Source of the DNA: Acidobacteriota bacterium
Lineage (GTDB): Bacteria; Acidobacteriota; Terriglobia; Terriglobales; Acidobacteriaceae
DNA length: 5,659 nt
Reading direction: 5' to 3'
NCBI GenBank assembly: GCA_021846065.1
Contig: JAJZCP010000114.1
Location: 1 to 5,659 of the forward strand
The first letter of the stretch is position 1. Each line of letters begins with the position of its first letter. A model generated the notes under the pieces. That model was not told where the DNA came from. It saw only the letters and a program-made list of their open reading frames with translations, and did not search any database. The position numbers and the translations under genes are program-made. This document shows positions 5,557-5,659 of this stretch, piece after piece.

Positions 5557-5659
5557 ATGATACAGTATTTCCATGAAATCCTGGACTGTATCGGATGCGT
5601 TTTGGGCTAAAGTAGAGCCGCTGATTCCTGTTGTGACTCGATCCGAAGGCCGCAAGTAT
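5539..5659 (+). mobile_element. Left end of an IS5-family insertion sequence, cut by the window edge
   Basis: The transposase start at 5573 places the IS left end within a few tens of bases upstream. GAACTTATCCGTAAAT at 5539-5554 looks like the terminal inverted repeat of IS5-type elements, several of which I recall beginning with a similar purine-rich start and TTxTCCGTAAAT. The preceding TTA (5536-5538), or TTAG counting one more base, fits the TA-centred target sites of this family. The right end and the duplicated target are outside the window, so the exact first base is inferred. Confidence 0.7.
5573..5659 (+). CDS. IS5-family transposase, N-terminal 29 residues
   Basis: The frame from ATG 5573 reads MKSWTVSDAFWAKVEPLIP and then VVTRSEGRKY to the window end. 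The VSDxFWxxVEPLIP signature is that of IS5-family transposases (N-terminal DUF4096-like domain, before the DDE nuclease domain), in which the DNA-binding part is followed by a basic GRK segment as begins here. The DDE catalytic residues lie beyond the window. No clear ribosome binding site precedes the ATG, which is common in IS elements. The gene is the cargo of the IS whose end starts near 5539, and it reads away from the truncated exported protein, in the same direction. Whether it is intact cannot be judged here. Confidence 0.88.
   Translation, partial: MKSWTVSDAFWAKVEPLIPVVTRSEGRKY

Noticed and set aside
1..5659. CRISPR array, tRNA, rRNA, defence or toxin-antitoxin system
   Set aside because: No regularly spaced repeats, cloverleaf-like sequence, rRNA signature or recognisable defence gene was seen on either strand.

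Overview
The window looks like a high-GC chromosomal segment from a soil-type Acidobacteriota (Terriglobia-like). The best evidence is the VWA protein at 319-1605, which has the architecture of the 'VWFA-related Acidobacterial domain' family. The single-spanning TatA and the small outer-membrane-type protein upstream of it also fit. This placement rests on family recognition by eye, without any search.

Layout. At 1-79 (minus) lies the start of an exported protein that runs off the left edge. After a 239-bp intergenic stretch comes a plus-strand pair: a secreted VWA protein (319-1605), then a ten-helix EamA/DMT-type transporter (1654-2505). The last part of the VWA protein, including a GYYP motif, is readable only in another frame and ends 4 bases before the transporter start, so the VWA gene appears frameshifted. 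A 12-bp-stem bidirectional terminator (2537-2563) separates this pair from three minus-strand genes read toward it: an unrecognised cytoplasmic protein (3723-4181), a putative outer-membrane beta-barrel protein (2879-3634) and tatA (2618-2857). Between barrel gene and tatA are adjacent small hairpins, and the barrel protein carries an uncharacteristic 63-residue tail over the same bases.

Divergent from the minus-strand group is an exported thioredoxin-fold protein with a WCGDC motif (4296-4799). The next 436 bp (4800-5235) hold no gene I recognise. The right end holds a small exported or lipoprotein-like protein (5248-5556) that appears cut off by an IS5-family insertion sequence. The IS supplies its last five codons and stop, and the transposase start (5573 onward) runs off the right edge.

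The genes share a cell-envelope theme (secreted, outer-membrane, inner-membrane and Tat export proteins) but do not form a recognisable pathway. I see no CRISPR array, tRNA, rRNA, defence island or convincing undescribed system. The points most worth checking are the VWA frameshift, the IS-truncated gene and the tail/hairpin region before tatA.
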